In this document: piece after piece, positions 34,441-45,736 of the stretch
How the letters are laid out: every line of letters begins with the position of its first letter
Position numbering within the stretch: the stretch's first letter is position 1
From: Siderastrea radians
Lineage: Eukaryota > Cnidaria > Anthozoa > Scleractinia > Rhizangiidae
NCBI GenBank assembly: GCA_964017195.1
Contig: OZ024898.1
Coordinates: 16,918,475 to 16,982,474, forward strand
Direction of reading: 5' to 3'
Length of the DNA: 64,000 bases
Notes under the pieces: generated by a model
Database searches by the model: none
What the model saw: only the letters and a program-made list of their open reading frames with translations
What the model was told of the DNA's origin: nothing
Program-made: the position numbers and the translations under genes

Positions 34441-36198
34441 ACAAAAAAATAGGCTCGTGCCTCCTACCGAATAGCCGGAAAAATTGGAATTTTTTCTTGT
34501 TTCCTTTGGTATTTGGATGAAAAGTACAGGATAAAGGTCATGTCTGGCTCATCTTGAATACGATTTTGTCTAAATGCCAAGTTTTGTCAAGTTTTAGGTG
34601 CATCATGTCCAAGGGCCATCTTGACGCGAGGAAATCGACCGTTATCTCCTGGTATCTCCAGATTGACTTTCAACTAATGAATAACGACTCCGCCATCACA
34701 TTCACATCCCTTAACGAATGGCAAATGAATTTTTAAAATCTCTTAGTGTTAACTCCCTGAACAAACTAAATAACTTTGTAGTGATCTCCACATTCATCTC
34801 AGAATCTGCACTGTTATTATGGTCTGATTTAACTAAATTTGCCTGTCACGCAACGGGTTCTGGTCAAGTCACAGGATAGGTTTTGGTAATGGGATTGCAA
34901 AAATGGGAAACAATCGAAAGATTAGGACGTCTGAAATAACTTAAGCTCTGAAAGAAATTGTACAAGATAGAAGGCGATATAAATGGTGAGGGGGTTTGTT
35001 TCAGCAACTCGACCGGATTGACCGTTTCCCGTTTTCATCCCAGTTGCCGGACTACCTCAACGTATGAAAAAACAAACCGCAGAGATAGCTGAATTCTTTC
35101 CATGAGTTAAACTAAAGCATATCGAAGGTTAGCAAAGAAGGCATCCATTTGTTTTTTACAAGTTCCCTGAAATTTTTAAGTTCACTTTTCTCTATAATCG
35201 TGAGTTTTTAGTACGTAGCACTTGGCTACAACTGCGTTTGTTTGCTCTACACAGTCCGTCCTTCTGTTTGCTGTCATGATACACCTCCGAAGTTATGCCT
35301 GAAATATCTTTCGACTAGTAAAATAGAGCGATACTACATATGACGGGACTATTCACCACACAATTCTGACCTGTGCAAAACGAGTTACAGATTGCATGCA
35401 TTTTGTGACGCTCTAGAGAGAGGAAAAAATTGTCACGTGTTCACTAGAAGCAGAAAGTATTAGCTTCTGATAGTCTAAAATAGCAAACATTGAATATACT
35501 TTTTTTTATATCTTACTGCAGAGTTCGACTTTTCAAGACGCGAATATTCCCTAGCTGGAATGCATTTTAGGATATTTTCCCCACAGCCTAATTAATTTCA
35601 CGGTGAAGCATTTCAATAATATTTGCAAGCCACCGGTGCTGCGTCGAAGAAGGCACCTCGAGAAGCTGCCATTTGCGGAAATAAAGCACTTGTTGGAAAT
35701 CAGGCGTGTGAGAATTTCAGGTGCAACATTAATGGAAACTAGACAAATTGTCTTAAGTGCGGATCGGCTTAAAGTAAATGTTCAAAAACTGATAATTTTC
35801 TTTTTAATAAAAATAAGAAAAACAAAAAAAAAAAGGAAAAAGCCAGATTTAACACGCAGTAGTTGTAGAGCACTTCCTCTATATTTCGCCATTGTAAAAG
35901 ATAGGTTCTTTGGAGTTCTTGCAGTCAGGAACCCTGTCACCGAGTACAATAGCCAATCAAACCATAATCTCCCTTGGCTGCGAATAGAGGTCAGTTATTC
36001 TTTTCAGAAACTAGTTGCAGGCGTTTGCGCCTCTTATAAGCGATATGAACGAGCAGTTGCTGTTCCAGTTGCAAAAAAAAAAAGACTTTTCGGGTCATAC
36101 TTGCAGTGTTGGGATCAGCCATATCCACTCAGAAGTTGAGCTTCGTTGATTTTCTTTTAGCAAACGTAATAGTATTCTAATTAGTACTCTAAACATGG
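34441..36198. other. interior of the TTAA element, unassigned
   Basis: A 178-codon frame at 35,603-36,139 is Lys/Arg-rich with an A-run, and no motif was recognised. It could include decayed 5' exons of the element's gene. No other feature was seen. Confidence 0.35.
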
Positions 36199-36718
36199 AC
36201 CATTTGCCCAGCCCATCGCTCTTGTCTGGGAATTGGCTAGCGCAGAGGGACTAATCGACGTTGGTCATGTTGAGTTCTACCAGGGCTGTCTAAGTATGCC
36301 TCGAACGGGAAAGTGAGAAAAGGAGACAGTGGAATTGGCAAGTGGGAGCCCAAAGCTATTTCGCAACACATCGGTTGCTTCGTTCCTGTGGGCTCTGGTA
36401 AGTACACTTTTTTCTCATATCCACTTTCGTGCATTCCTAGCTGTGATGGCAGACGTCATTAAGCAGATTAACACCACCATACTAGCCCTGAAGACAGTCA
36501 GCTTCCGGCAAGACAACGCTGGCTGCTATCACTGCAGGGCCTATAGGGCCAACATAGTTTGCGCAGGCGTACTAGGAGCAGAGCTAGGCTGGCTCCCCTC
36601 CCTCCCTATGGAGGGAAGGGAGCCTGCGACCGCAAGGCCGGCGGAGACTAAGTCGGATACATTTATCCTCGTAAACTCCGGACACGATATCAAGATCCCG
36701 GTGGAGAACCATCCTTAA
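36199..36718 (+). pseudogene. relic of the CPxHR / DNAGCYH gene inside the TTAA element
   Basis: Block 1 (36,199-36,397) reads TICPAHRSCLGIG, stop, RRGTNRRW, then ISQHIGCFVPVGSG, and ends at a GTAAGT donor. Block 2 (36,446-36,540) reads ADVIKQINTTILALKTV, then FRQDNAGCYHC. Both correspond to parts of the large gene at 55.1-60.3 kb: its ICPKHRHSLG exon and its LRSDEAGCYHNN motif. Everything between them in the intact gene is missing here, and block 1 has two in-frame TAG codons. This shows that the element carries the same gene family and is internally deleted. A GC-rich hairpin (GGCTCCCCTCCCTCCC and complement) follows at 36,590-36,625. Confidence 0.65.
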
Positions 36719-37365
36719 GTGTCATCCTGTGCGCGTCCATTACAAGCCCTCTAGTAGCCACTTGGAAGATCGATGGTGTGAGCACACTCTCGAATATACA
36801 GAAACTGTGGTGCTGCGTCCGTGGGGAAGAGAAACACAAAACTTTGTTAAGAGCAAAACACAAACAGCGGGCCTAAGAACAAAAGTTTATACAAAACTTT
36901 GTATTTATCAACTGAGTTAATAAGGTAAATTGATCCACCGTGAAGAGATTGAAAGCTGACGTTTCCAGCGTTAGCCGTTCGTCACAAGGATGGTTCTCCA
37001 CCTTGGTCACCTGCACTGCTCAGAAGATCAGGCGCAAAGCTAAGCGACAAAGGGCCGTGAACATTAGGACTCCTTGTCATGATGAGTTTCAACATAAGTT
37101 GAGTTTCAAACTCATCTTTATTTTGAGTTTATGTCTTAAAGGCTAATCTGCTAGGTTTGCCATAAAATGGTTTCATAAGCTTATAAAGAAAGAAACGGAC
37201 GGTTCCGGTACCCCTGGCCACAACCTGGTTTGTGCTTACTCCTGTCTTGACCAATTTTTGAAGACCAATACATGGAGACCTAATAATAATCTCTTTTTCA
37301 AAGCCCTAGAAATTGGCAAGGTTTTGACAAGGCTTCACTGTGACTAATGGTACTGATAAATAAAA

Positions 37366-37787
37366 TACCGTAAACTTCCGCTTATAAGCCACCCCCCCCC
37401 CCCCCGCTTACAAGCCCCCGGTTATAGGCCCATCTACCTGTAAACAAAAAATACATCCGGTTATAGGCCCTCCCAGGATATAAGCCCCTTCTAGTTTTCC
37501 CTGTTTCCTTAATATTAAGCACTCTCATAGAACACTGCGAAGATGAACTCTCAGCTTCTGGTTTGTTACGTTCTGGCTACGTTCGTGTTGTTGCAGTTTT
37601 GATTTTGTTGCTAAAATTGAAATGAATTCGATTTATTATGACGTTTCAACGGTTAATTGAAAACTGGTAAATTAAATACATATTTCGATCAACACTGCTG
37701 TGGCTCATTTCGAAACGTTTTTTTATTCCACTTATAAGCCTGCCACCCAAAACCCTTACGAAGCGGCCTAACCGACAGTTTGCGGTA
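37366..37787. mobile_element. MITE with TACCG termini, nested in the TTAA element
   Basis: The left end is TACCGTAAACTTCCGCTTAT and the right end, in reverse complement, TACCGCAAACTGTCGGTTAG. CTTATAAGCC-type motifs recur inside, together with a C run at 37,388-37,401. Ends beginning with TA suggest a TA-targeting, Tc1/mariner-like family; this is inference. It has no coding capacity. Confidence 0.5.
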
Positions 37788-38369
37788 ATCGGTCCTTGGG
37801 TCCACATGTTTTCCCGGTTCTCATTGCTTTGTTTTTGTTTTTCTGTTTCTTTGTTTTTTGCTTGCTTGTTTTCTGCTGTTGTTGTTGTTTCCTGTGCATT
37901 TTCCTCTCCAAATCACTTTTCTCAAGGTCAAACCTGACATCAGGTAAAATCAAGTGCGTGACAGTTTGTTGCGTGACTCAAACTAAACAGGCTTCTGAGC
38001 TTTCGGCAAGAAATTATCATTTCGAAATTTTGCAACGAATACAGAAAAGAACTCTTATGAGAGAAAACTGTTTTCAAGTTCAAATAAGGCAAAATCCTTT
38101 TTTTTCTCTGAAGGTTCTTGATTTTAACAAAAGGAGGCGCGACAGAAATAAGTCATTTGGGTTGATTGCCAATACGCGGTGCTTCAGTGATGTTGTTGTT
38201 CCCGGACGTCAAGATCGTCAAGTTACAAAAGAGTACGCACAGAACCTGATATTTAGACAATACCATATTCAGGTGAGCTAGACATCACCTTTCCGCTGTG
38301 GATTACAACCGAATACCAACCAAAATAGAAGAAATGTCTACATTTTCGGTTGTTTGGTCGGAGGTATGT

Positions 38370-38916
38370 GCCAATTGTTGACGTGTTAATGGTTTAATTA
38401 TCGGGATTTTGAGAGCGTTTGTACTCGGCGCTGATATAAAGCCCGAAACCAATTTTTAAACCTGGTTTAAAAACGGCATTTCTTCTTTCAAGAATTCTGA
38501 ATTTCAAGTGATTCTGTGTTTTACTGGGGAGGGAAACTTTCTCCTGAAAAAATGCGTCAAATTGAGAATTCAAAGCAAGCGAATTTTAGTGGTTTTCAGC
38601 AGCCTGTCATGACCTTGAAAATTAACCCACAAAAGCAAATTTCTAAGCTCAAAACAGGCTTTTTCCATGACGCGAATTAAACAGAGCGACGTTTACGAGA
38701 AGGTATGATTCGCGTTTATTCGGGGTGTTTGTAGAGACACGTAGTGTGGTACCGGTTTTTCATTTTTTGGAGGTTTAAAAATAGTTTCTCAACAAAAAAT
38801 CCCACCACGTTTCTAGAGCTACGCTAAGGTATCTCTGGACGAAAAACGGAGAATTTCGATTTTTCATCATGTGCCACGTTTTTTCGATTTCCCTCGGTCT
38901 TAGTGGACATTGCCTC
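38370..38916. repeat. right long inverted repeat of the TTAA element
   Basis: Inverted partner of 33,869-34,440. It ends GGACATTGCCTC at 38,916, directly followed by TTAA and resumed array sequence (GTTCCCACATCACTCATGAC). Confidence 0.85.
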
Positions 38917-38920
38917 TTAA

Positions 38921-41900
38921 GTTCCCACATCACTCATGACGGAGAAAACTTGTTTTGCGTCGTACACGGCTGAAACTTGAAGAATGTACCAAAGATATAA
39001 ATGTCATCGTAAAACAGGAGGAATGAGTTGTCTCTGGTATTTTCTGAAATGCTGAGTCCTCATGTCACTCATAACGGAGAATACTGGTTGTGCGTCGTAC
39101 AAGACTTAAAGTTGCAGCATGTACAGAAAACGTAAACGTCATCGTGAAAAAGGAGGTATGAGTTGTCTCCAGCACTTTCTGCAAAGTTGAGTTCTCATTT
39201 AACTCGTAACGGGCAAAAGTTGTCTTGCGTGGTACACGGCTCAAACTTCCAGAATGTACTAAGGACATTAAAATCATCGTGGAACAGAAGGTATGACTGG
39301 TCCTTGGTACTTTCTGGAAAACTGAGTTATCCAATCACTCATAACGGAGAAAACTGGTCGTGTGTCCTACAAGAGGTACACTTGGAGAGAGTACAGGAGA
39401 CATCAAAATCCTCGTAAGACGGGAGGTATGAGTTACCTCCGGCACTTTGTGAGGAGTTAAGTTCTCAAGTCACTCATGACGGAGAAAACTTGTCTTGTGT
39501 CTTACAGGGCGTAAACGTGCAGAATATCCTGCCGATATCGAAATCCTCACAAAACGGGCGATTTCAGCCGTACCTAAAAACCTTTGAAAAATCGAGCTAT
39601 GCAGTGACCCATAATGAAGAAAGTTCGCTCTGCGTCGTACCAGCGTGAAACTTGCAGAATGTACTAAGGACATGAAAATTATCGTAAACCAGGAGGTATG
39701 AGTTGTGCCCGCCACTTTCTGCAAAGTTAAGTTCTCATGTCACTCGTAAAAGAGAAAATTTGTCTTGCGTCGTACACGGCTGAAACGTCCAGAATTTACT
39801 AAGGACGTTCAATTCATCGTGAAACAGGAGGTATGACGTCTTTGGTACTTTCTGAAAAATTGAGTTCTCCAGTCACACACAACGGAAAAATCTGGTCGTG
39901 AATCCTGCAAGAGTTACACTTGGAAAAATTAGAGGAGACATCAAAATTCATCGTGAAACAGAAAGTATAAGATGTCTCCACCACCTTCTGAAAAGTTGCG
40001 TTCTCACGTTACTCACAACAAAGAATACTTGTTGGGCGTCGTACAAGACTCGTACTTGCAGAATGTACAAAAGATATAAAGGTCATCGTAAAACAGGAAG
40101 TGTGAGTTATCTCCGCCACTTTATAAAAAGTTGAGTTCCTTGTCATTCATAACGGAGAATACTGGGTGGGCGTCGTACAAGACTCAAACTTGCAGAATGA
40201 ACAAAAGACATAAAAGTCATCGCAAAACAAGAGCTATGAGTTGCCTCCGGTACTTTTTGAGGAGTTAAGTTCTCACATCACTCATGACGGAGAAAACTTG
40301 TCTTGCGTCGTACACGGCTGAATCTTGAAGAATGAGCAAAAGATATAAATGTCATCGTAAAACAGGAGGAATGAGTTGTCCCCGGTATTTTGTCATAAGC
40401 TGAGTCCTCATGTCACTCATAACTTAGAATACTGGTTGTATGTCGTACAAGACTTAAAGTTGCAGAATGTAGAGGACACATCAAATTCATCGTAAAACAG
40501 GAGGTATGAGTTCTGTCCGGCACTTTGTGAAGAGTTAAGTGCTCACGGCACCCATGACAGAGAAAACTTCCATAATGTACTTCGGATATCGAAAGAAGAG
40601 TTGAGTTCTCACGGTACTCATAACGCAGTAAACTGGTTGGGCGTCGTACAAGACTCAAACTTGCAGCATGTACAGAAAACGTAAACGTCATCGAGAAAAA
40701 GGTGGCATGAGTTGTCTCCACCACTTTCTGCGCAGTTGAGTTCTCATTTTACTCGTAACGGGCAAAAGTTGTCTTGCGTCGTACACGGCTCAAACTTCCA
40801 GAATGTACTAAGGACATTAAAATCATCGTGGAACAGCAGGTATGACTTGTCTTACTGTACTAACTGAGTTATCCAATCACTCACAACGGAAAAAACTGGT
40901 CGTGTGTCTTATAGGGCGTAAACCTACAGAATGTCCCGCCGATATCGAAATCCTCATAAAACGGGCGATTTCAGCTGTGCCTATAAACCTTTGAAAAATC
41001 GAGCTCTCCAGTGATCCATAACGAAGAAAGTTCGCTCTGCGTCGTACCAGGCTGAAACTTCAGAATGTTTTAAGGACACCAGAATTATCGTAAATCAGGA
41101 GGTAGGAGTTGTGCCCACCATTTTCTGCAAAGTTGAGTTCTCATGTCACTCGTAACGGAGAAAAGTTGTCTTGCGTCATACACGACGTAAACTTCCAGGA
41201 TGTATAAGGACATTAAAATGATCATGAAACCCGAGGTATGACTTCTCTTTGGTCTTTCCTTAAGGTTGAGTTCTAACGTCAGTCATAACGCAGAATACTG
41301 GTTGGGCGTCGTACAAGACTCAAACTTGCAGAATGTACAAAAGACATAAAAGTCGTCGTAAAACAGGAGGTATAAGTTGTCCTCGGCACCTTTTGAGGAG
41401 TTACGTTCTTACGTCACTCATGTCGGAGAAAAGTCGTCTTGGGTCGTACAGGACGTAAATTTCCAGAATGTCCTGCCGATACCGATCGAAACCCTCGTAA
41501 AACCGGGGGTTTCAGCTGTAACTGGCAACTTTAGAAAAATCGAATTACACTGTGACTCATAATGAAGAAAATTCGTTTTGTGTCGTACCAGGCTGAAACT
41601 TGAAGAATATACTAAGAACATTAAAAACATTGTAAAACAGGAGGTATGAGGTGTCTCCGGCACTTTCCGAAAAAGTAAGTTCTCTCGTCACTCATAACAG
41701 TGAATACTGGTTGTGCGTGCTACAAAACTTAAGCATGCAGAAAGCACAGGAAATATCAAAATCATCGTAAAACACTAGGTATGAGTTGTCTACAGCACTT
41801 TCTAAAACAATAAGTTCCAATGTCACTCATAACGGAGAATACTGGTTGGGCGTCGTACAAGGCTCAAACTTGCAGAATGTGTAAAAGACAGAAAAGTCAT

Positions 41901-42858
41901 CGTAAAACAGGAGGTATAAGTTGTCCTCGGCACCTTTTGAGGAGTTACGTTCTTATGTCACTCATGACGTCGTACAGGGCGTAAACTTCCAGAATGTCCT
42001 TCCGATTCCGAAACCCTCGTAAGACCGGCAGTTTCAGGTGTAACTGGCAAGTTTAGAAAAGTCGAATTACACGGTGACTCATTATGAAGTAAATTCGTTT
42101 TGTGACGTACCAGGCTGAAACTTGAAGAATGTACTAAGAACATTAAAAACATCGTAAAACAGGAGGTATGAGTCGTGTCCGGCACTTTCTGAAAAAAGGA
42201 GTTCTCGCGTCACTCACAACGGAGACTGCTAGTTGGTCGTGGTAAGACAGGTGGTGTGAGTTATCTCCAGCACTCGTAACGGGTAAAAGTTGTCTTTCGT
42301 CGTAGACGGCTCAAACTTCCAGAATGTACTAAGGGCATTCAATTCATCATGAAATAGGAGTTCTCAGGTCACTCATCACGGAGAACACTTGTTGGGCATC
42401 GTACAAGACTCAAAGTTGCAGAATGTACAAAAGATATAAAAGTCATCGAAAAACAGGAGGTATGAGTTTCCTCCGGTACTTTTTGAGGAGTTAAGTTCTC
42501 ACATCACTCATGACGGAGAAAACTTGTCTTGCGTCGCACATGGCTGAAACTTGAAGAATGTACAAGAGATATAAATGTCATCGTAAAACAGGAGGAATGA
42601 GTTGTCTCTGGTTTTTTTCTCAAAAGCTGAGTCCTCAGGTCACTCATAACGGAGAATACTGGTTGTGCGTCGTACAAGACTTAAAGTTGCAGAACGTAGA
42701 GGACACATCAAATTCATAGTAAAAGAGGAGGTATGAGTTCTCTCCGGCACTTTGTGGAGAGTTAAGTGCTCACGTCACTCATGACAGAGAAAACTCGCCT
42801 TGGGTCGTACAGCGCGTAAACTTCCAGAATGTACTTCCGAATTCGAAAGAAAAGTTGA
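38921..42858 (+). repeat. 135-bp tandem array, segment 2 (~29 units)
   Basis: Continues segment 1 after the transposon. At least four unit subtypes can be told apart at the region after TCACT: CATAACGGAGAATACTGGTT, CATGACGGAGAAAACTTGTC, CGTAACGGGCAAAAGTTGTC, and ACCCATAATGAAGAAAGTTC. The block 39,765-40,150 resembles 31,925-32,310 subtype by subtype, showing a higher-order order. Many CATGAC units contain the perfect inverted CGTCA-CTCA-TGACG. The segment stops at 42,858 in mid-unit. Confidence 0.9.
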
Positions 42859-43037
42859 TTTCTTGTAAGGGATTTATTGGAAGTATTGTAACGTGTATTG
42901 AAGGTCAGAGTAAGTTATTGTAAGTAATGTATTGTGAGTACTGTGACGTGTATTGTAAGTAAGTTACTGCAAGTAATGTATTGGAAGTACTCTAACGTGT
43001 ATTATAAGTAAGGTTACTGTAAAAAAGAAAATTCTAT
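42859..43037. repeat. short tandem repeat of ~50 bp at array breakpoint
   Basis: The motif GTAACGTGTATTG ... GTAAGTTACTGTAAGTAATG ... TATTGGAAGTACT recurs about three times with variation. It is unrelated to the 135-bp unit and separates the array from an inverted unit. Confidence 0.6.
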
Positions 43038-43153
43038 CCGTCATGAGTGATGTGAGAATTTACCTCCTGTTTTGCGATGTCTTTTGTACATTCTGCAAGT
43101 TTGAGTCTTGTACGACGCCCAACCAGTATTCTGCGTTATGAGTAACGTGAGAA
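43038..43153 (-). repeat. single inverted unit of the 135-bp array
   Basis: Reads in the opposite direction to all other units (TCTTGTACGACGCCCAACC, ATTCTGCAAGTTTGAG) and lacks about 30 bp of the TATGAGTTGTCTCC part. It marks an inversion breakpoint next to the LINE. Confidence 0.85.
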
Positions 43154-45736
43154 ATTATTTACAATACACTGCTTTCTTAACAATGCTTTATTTAACATGC
43201 AAAAAACAATTAGCTAATCAGCACAAGAAGCGAAATGAAAGGAAGCGAAAAGAAAAAAATGGCGGGCAATCAAGCAATTAATGGGCAAAAAAAAAAAGAT
43301 CGATACGTTTCTGTAATGCTATGGTCCAAAAGTGCTACCGAGTTGAAAGTACCAAGAGGTTTTGTTGGGTTTGTGAATTTATTCTAGGGGGCCAGGTCTG
43401 TCATTGCAAGATTGGCTGAAGAGGTTCCCATTTCTTTGCAACTGTTCTACCGTCGTTTTCTATTTTGAAAACGTTACCTAAGTACGATAAAAAATCGTTC
43501 AATTTTGGAGTGCATTCTTTAAGTTTGCAGATCCAAATAAAATATTTTGCTATCAAGAAACAAAAATTGATTTGTAGTTCATATTTGGAGTTATCCGGCC
43601 TCAGACCCAAAGCAGCGTCCGCCTCAAGAGACCTAGAGTCTTTCTCAATGATCCTGCTGGACTGCAGCCATGAAAATAAACTGTACCAGGAGGACTGGGT
43701 TTTCTCACATGTCCAAAATATGTGTAACAGGTGTTCTGTTTCGTTTAGACAGAAAGTGCACTTTTCAGTTTCTGTGAATCCTAATTTATGTAAGAAACTG
43801 TTGGTTGATAGTCGCCGATGTAGAAATTTAAAATTAAAAACAATACGTTTTGAGCTGTTTGTGCAGTGAGACGCCAGCTGGTAAACTGCTTTCCAGTTGA
43901 CTTTTTGATCAGTGTCGATATCCTGTTACCATTTTTGTTGAATTGATATGGGTTCTTGACCCCGTTTTGATAATAGCTTCTTATATACAAGTCGGGTGGC
44001 TTTGTACTTTTCATAAAATCTGATGAAAAGCTCTCGTGGCTGTCCGGCTGGTTTCTTGCAATTTGGATACGCAGATGGTTGATTGCTGCGATCATTCCAA
44101 AAAAAGTTAGAGGTTTGACTCGGAGGTTATATTTGTTTTGGAAAGACGTGTGGGAGAGGAAGTTAAAGGAGTCGTCCATTAAATGATTGACTTTGCTTAT
44201 ACCTTTGAGAAACCAGTCTTGTTAAAATACAGGTTTGTTTCCAATTCTTATAAGTGAGTTATGCCATAAAGGTAATGAACGAAGATGTTTATAGGATGTT
44301 ACCGTTTCCTCGAAAGAGATCTCTGACCAAATTTCAAGACTTTCTTTGACAAAAGGATCTGATACCTTTATGACACTGTGCATGTCCTTTGAGCTAAGAT
44401 TTCCTAATATCGGTAATTTACCTCCATATCTTTGGAGTTCTGCATCAAAAAAAAATTTCCAACTGCCTCCATTTTCAGTGTCAAGATACTCTTTAATCCA
44501 GGCGGCTTTAAGAGATTTGTTAAAAGAAAGAATATCAATCAATCATCTAAAGTCCTCCTTGAGAATGGTCATTTATTATTACATTTCTTTTTATTTTGTC
44601 GCATTTGCCGTTCCTATCCATAAGAAATTATAAAAAATTGTATTGATTTCTTTGATTGCTTCTGGGCTTGATTGTATGTACACTAGTTGCAATGTAATAA
44701 GGCTTTTCAAAATTAATACTTTCCCTAACAGACTAAGTCTGCGGAACTTCCAGCATCCTAGAGTCGCCTTTATTTTTTCTAGTTTGTCCTTGTAGTTTTG
44801 GGAAATTGTAATGTCAGGATTCGTTGACAACCAGTCACCAAGAGGTTTAACTTTTTTCTTTGGCCAGTTAAAACCTTTTTGAGGACAGAGTTTAAGATCA
44901 CAGTTTGCTTTGGAGCCGATCCACAAGGCTTCCGTTTTGCTGCTATTGAGTCTAAGGCCATATGCGTCTCCAAAACTATCTAATAGCTTTACAGCTTCCT
45001 TAACAGATTGTTCTGAGTCATCTAAAATGAGCGTGGTATCATCTGCGTATTGACTTAACTTAATTTCTTTCCTATTTACAGTTATACCGACAATTTCTTT
45101 CCGTTTGCGTATAGCTTCAGCCATTGCTTCTACCGAGAGGATGAATATGTAAGCTAGGCGACAGCGGGCAGCCTTGCCCATCTCCCCTACTGAGCTGGAA
45201 GAAATTGCTTGCCCAACCATTGTTAAAAATGCAACTTTCAATGTTGCAGTAAAAAACCTTCATCCACTTTATCAACGATGGGCCAAAATTAAAATACCTT
45301 AGGGTTTTATGGTTAAAGGCTCATTCCAATGTATCAAAGCCTTTCTCGAAATCAAGAAAAAGAAGAAGCCCTAGGATGTTCCTTGATGCGGTGAATTTCA
45401 TAACACTATCGATTAAGGGGATATTCTCTCCTATAAATCTATCTTTAACGAAATCTGTTTGATCATCTGATATAAGATTTGGGAGAAGGGTCTTAACGCG
45501 GTTTGCTATAGCCTTTGTAGCAATCTTGTAATCACAGTTCAATAGGGTTATAGGTCGCCAGTTTTGAATCAACTTAAGATCAGCGTCCTTTTTCTGGAAT
45601 GAGCTTGACCTCCCACGTCTTTGTGATATTGAGAGCATTACCGTCTCAAAAGAGTGATTTAAAGCGCTAACCAAAATTTCTGCCAAGTCGTTCCAAAAAA
45701 CTTTATAAAATTCACAAGGAAGGCCATCCGTACCTG
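43154..45736 (-). mobile_element. 5'-truncated LINE (L1/Tx1-like) inserted in the array
   Basis: The minus-strand coding relic begins in mid reverse transcriptase at the array boundary (45,736) and ends near 43,400. About 250 bp to 43,154 would be the 3' untranslated part, with A/T-rich runs but no clear tail. 5' truncation at the insertion point is the usual result of target-primed reverse transcription. No target duplication was identified, probably because the left junction is rearranged. Confidence 0.75.
43401..45733 (-). pseudogene. LINE reverse transcriptase and C-terminal region, decayed
   Basis: Frames in order read GTDGLPCEFYKVFWNDLAEI; then NWRPITLLNCDYKIATKAIA; LLFLDFEKGFDTLE (first catalytic Asp block, with DFEKGFD in place of DFEKAFD); after a frame change, IFILSVEAMAEAIR; and QYADDTTLIL at about 45,035-45,052 (the YADD active site). 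Later come KVKPLGDWLS and RRLSLLGKVLILKSL. The C-terminal part is spread over 44,542-44,222 and 44,179-43,401. It includes a Cys-x2-Cys ... His knuckle-like segment near 43,740. This is the RT order of L1/Tx1-type LINEs. Frameshifts occur near 45,250, 45,170 and several points below 44,590. The endonuclease is absent. Confidence 0.8.

Larger units (their letters stand above)
33869..38916. mobile_element. 5.05-kb TTAA-type DNA transposon inserted in the array (degenerate)
   Basis: It is flanked by TTAA at 33,865-33,868 and 38,917-38,920. The ends are GAGGGCATGTCCACTAACAC and, reverse-complemented, GAGGCAATGTCCACTAAGAC. The inverted repeats run about 550 bp. The array unit reads through on both sides (GGAGTTAAGTTC-type empty sites occur in other units), so the insertion point is certain. 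Inside are relics of the DNAGCYH-type gene on the plus strand, a TACCG MITE, and unassigned DNA. TTAA duplications are known for piggyBac and Kolobok elements; the protein relic matches neither in my reading. It has lost most of its coding region and could not move itself. Confidence 0.8.

Noticed and set aside
33869..38916. Calling the TTAA element piggyBac
   Set aside because: The target fits, but no piggyBac transposase motifs were seen, ends start GAGGGC rather than CCC, and the internal relic belongs to another family.
43465..43869. 134-codon plus-strand frame
   Set aside because: Antisense to the C-terminal part of the minus-strand LINE.
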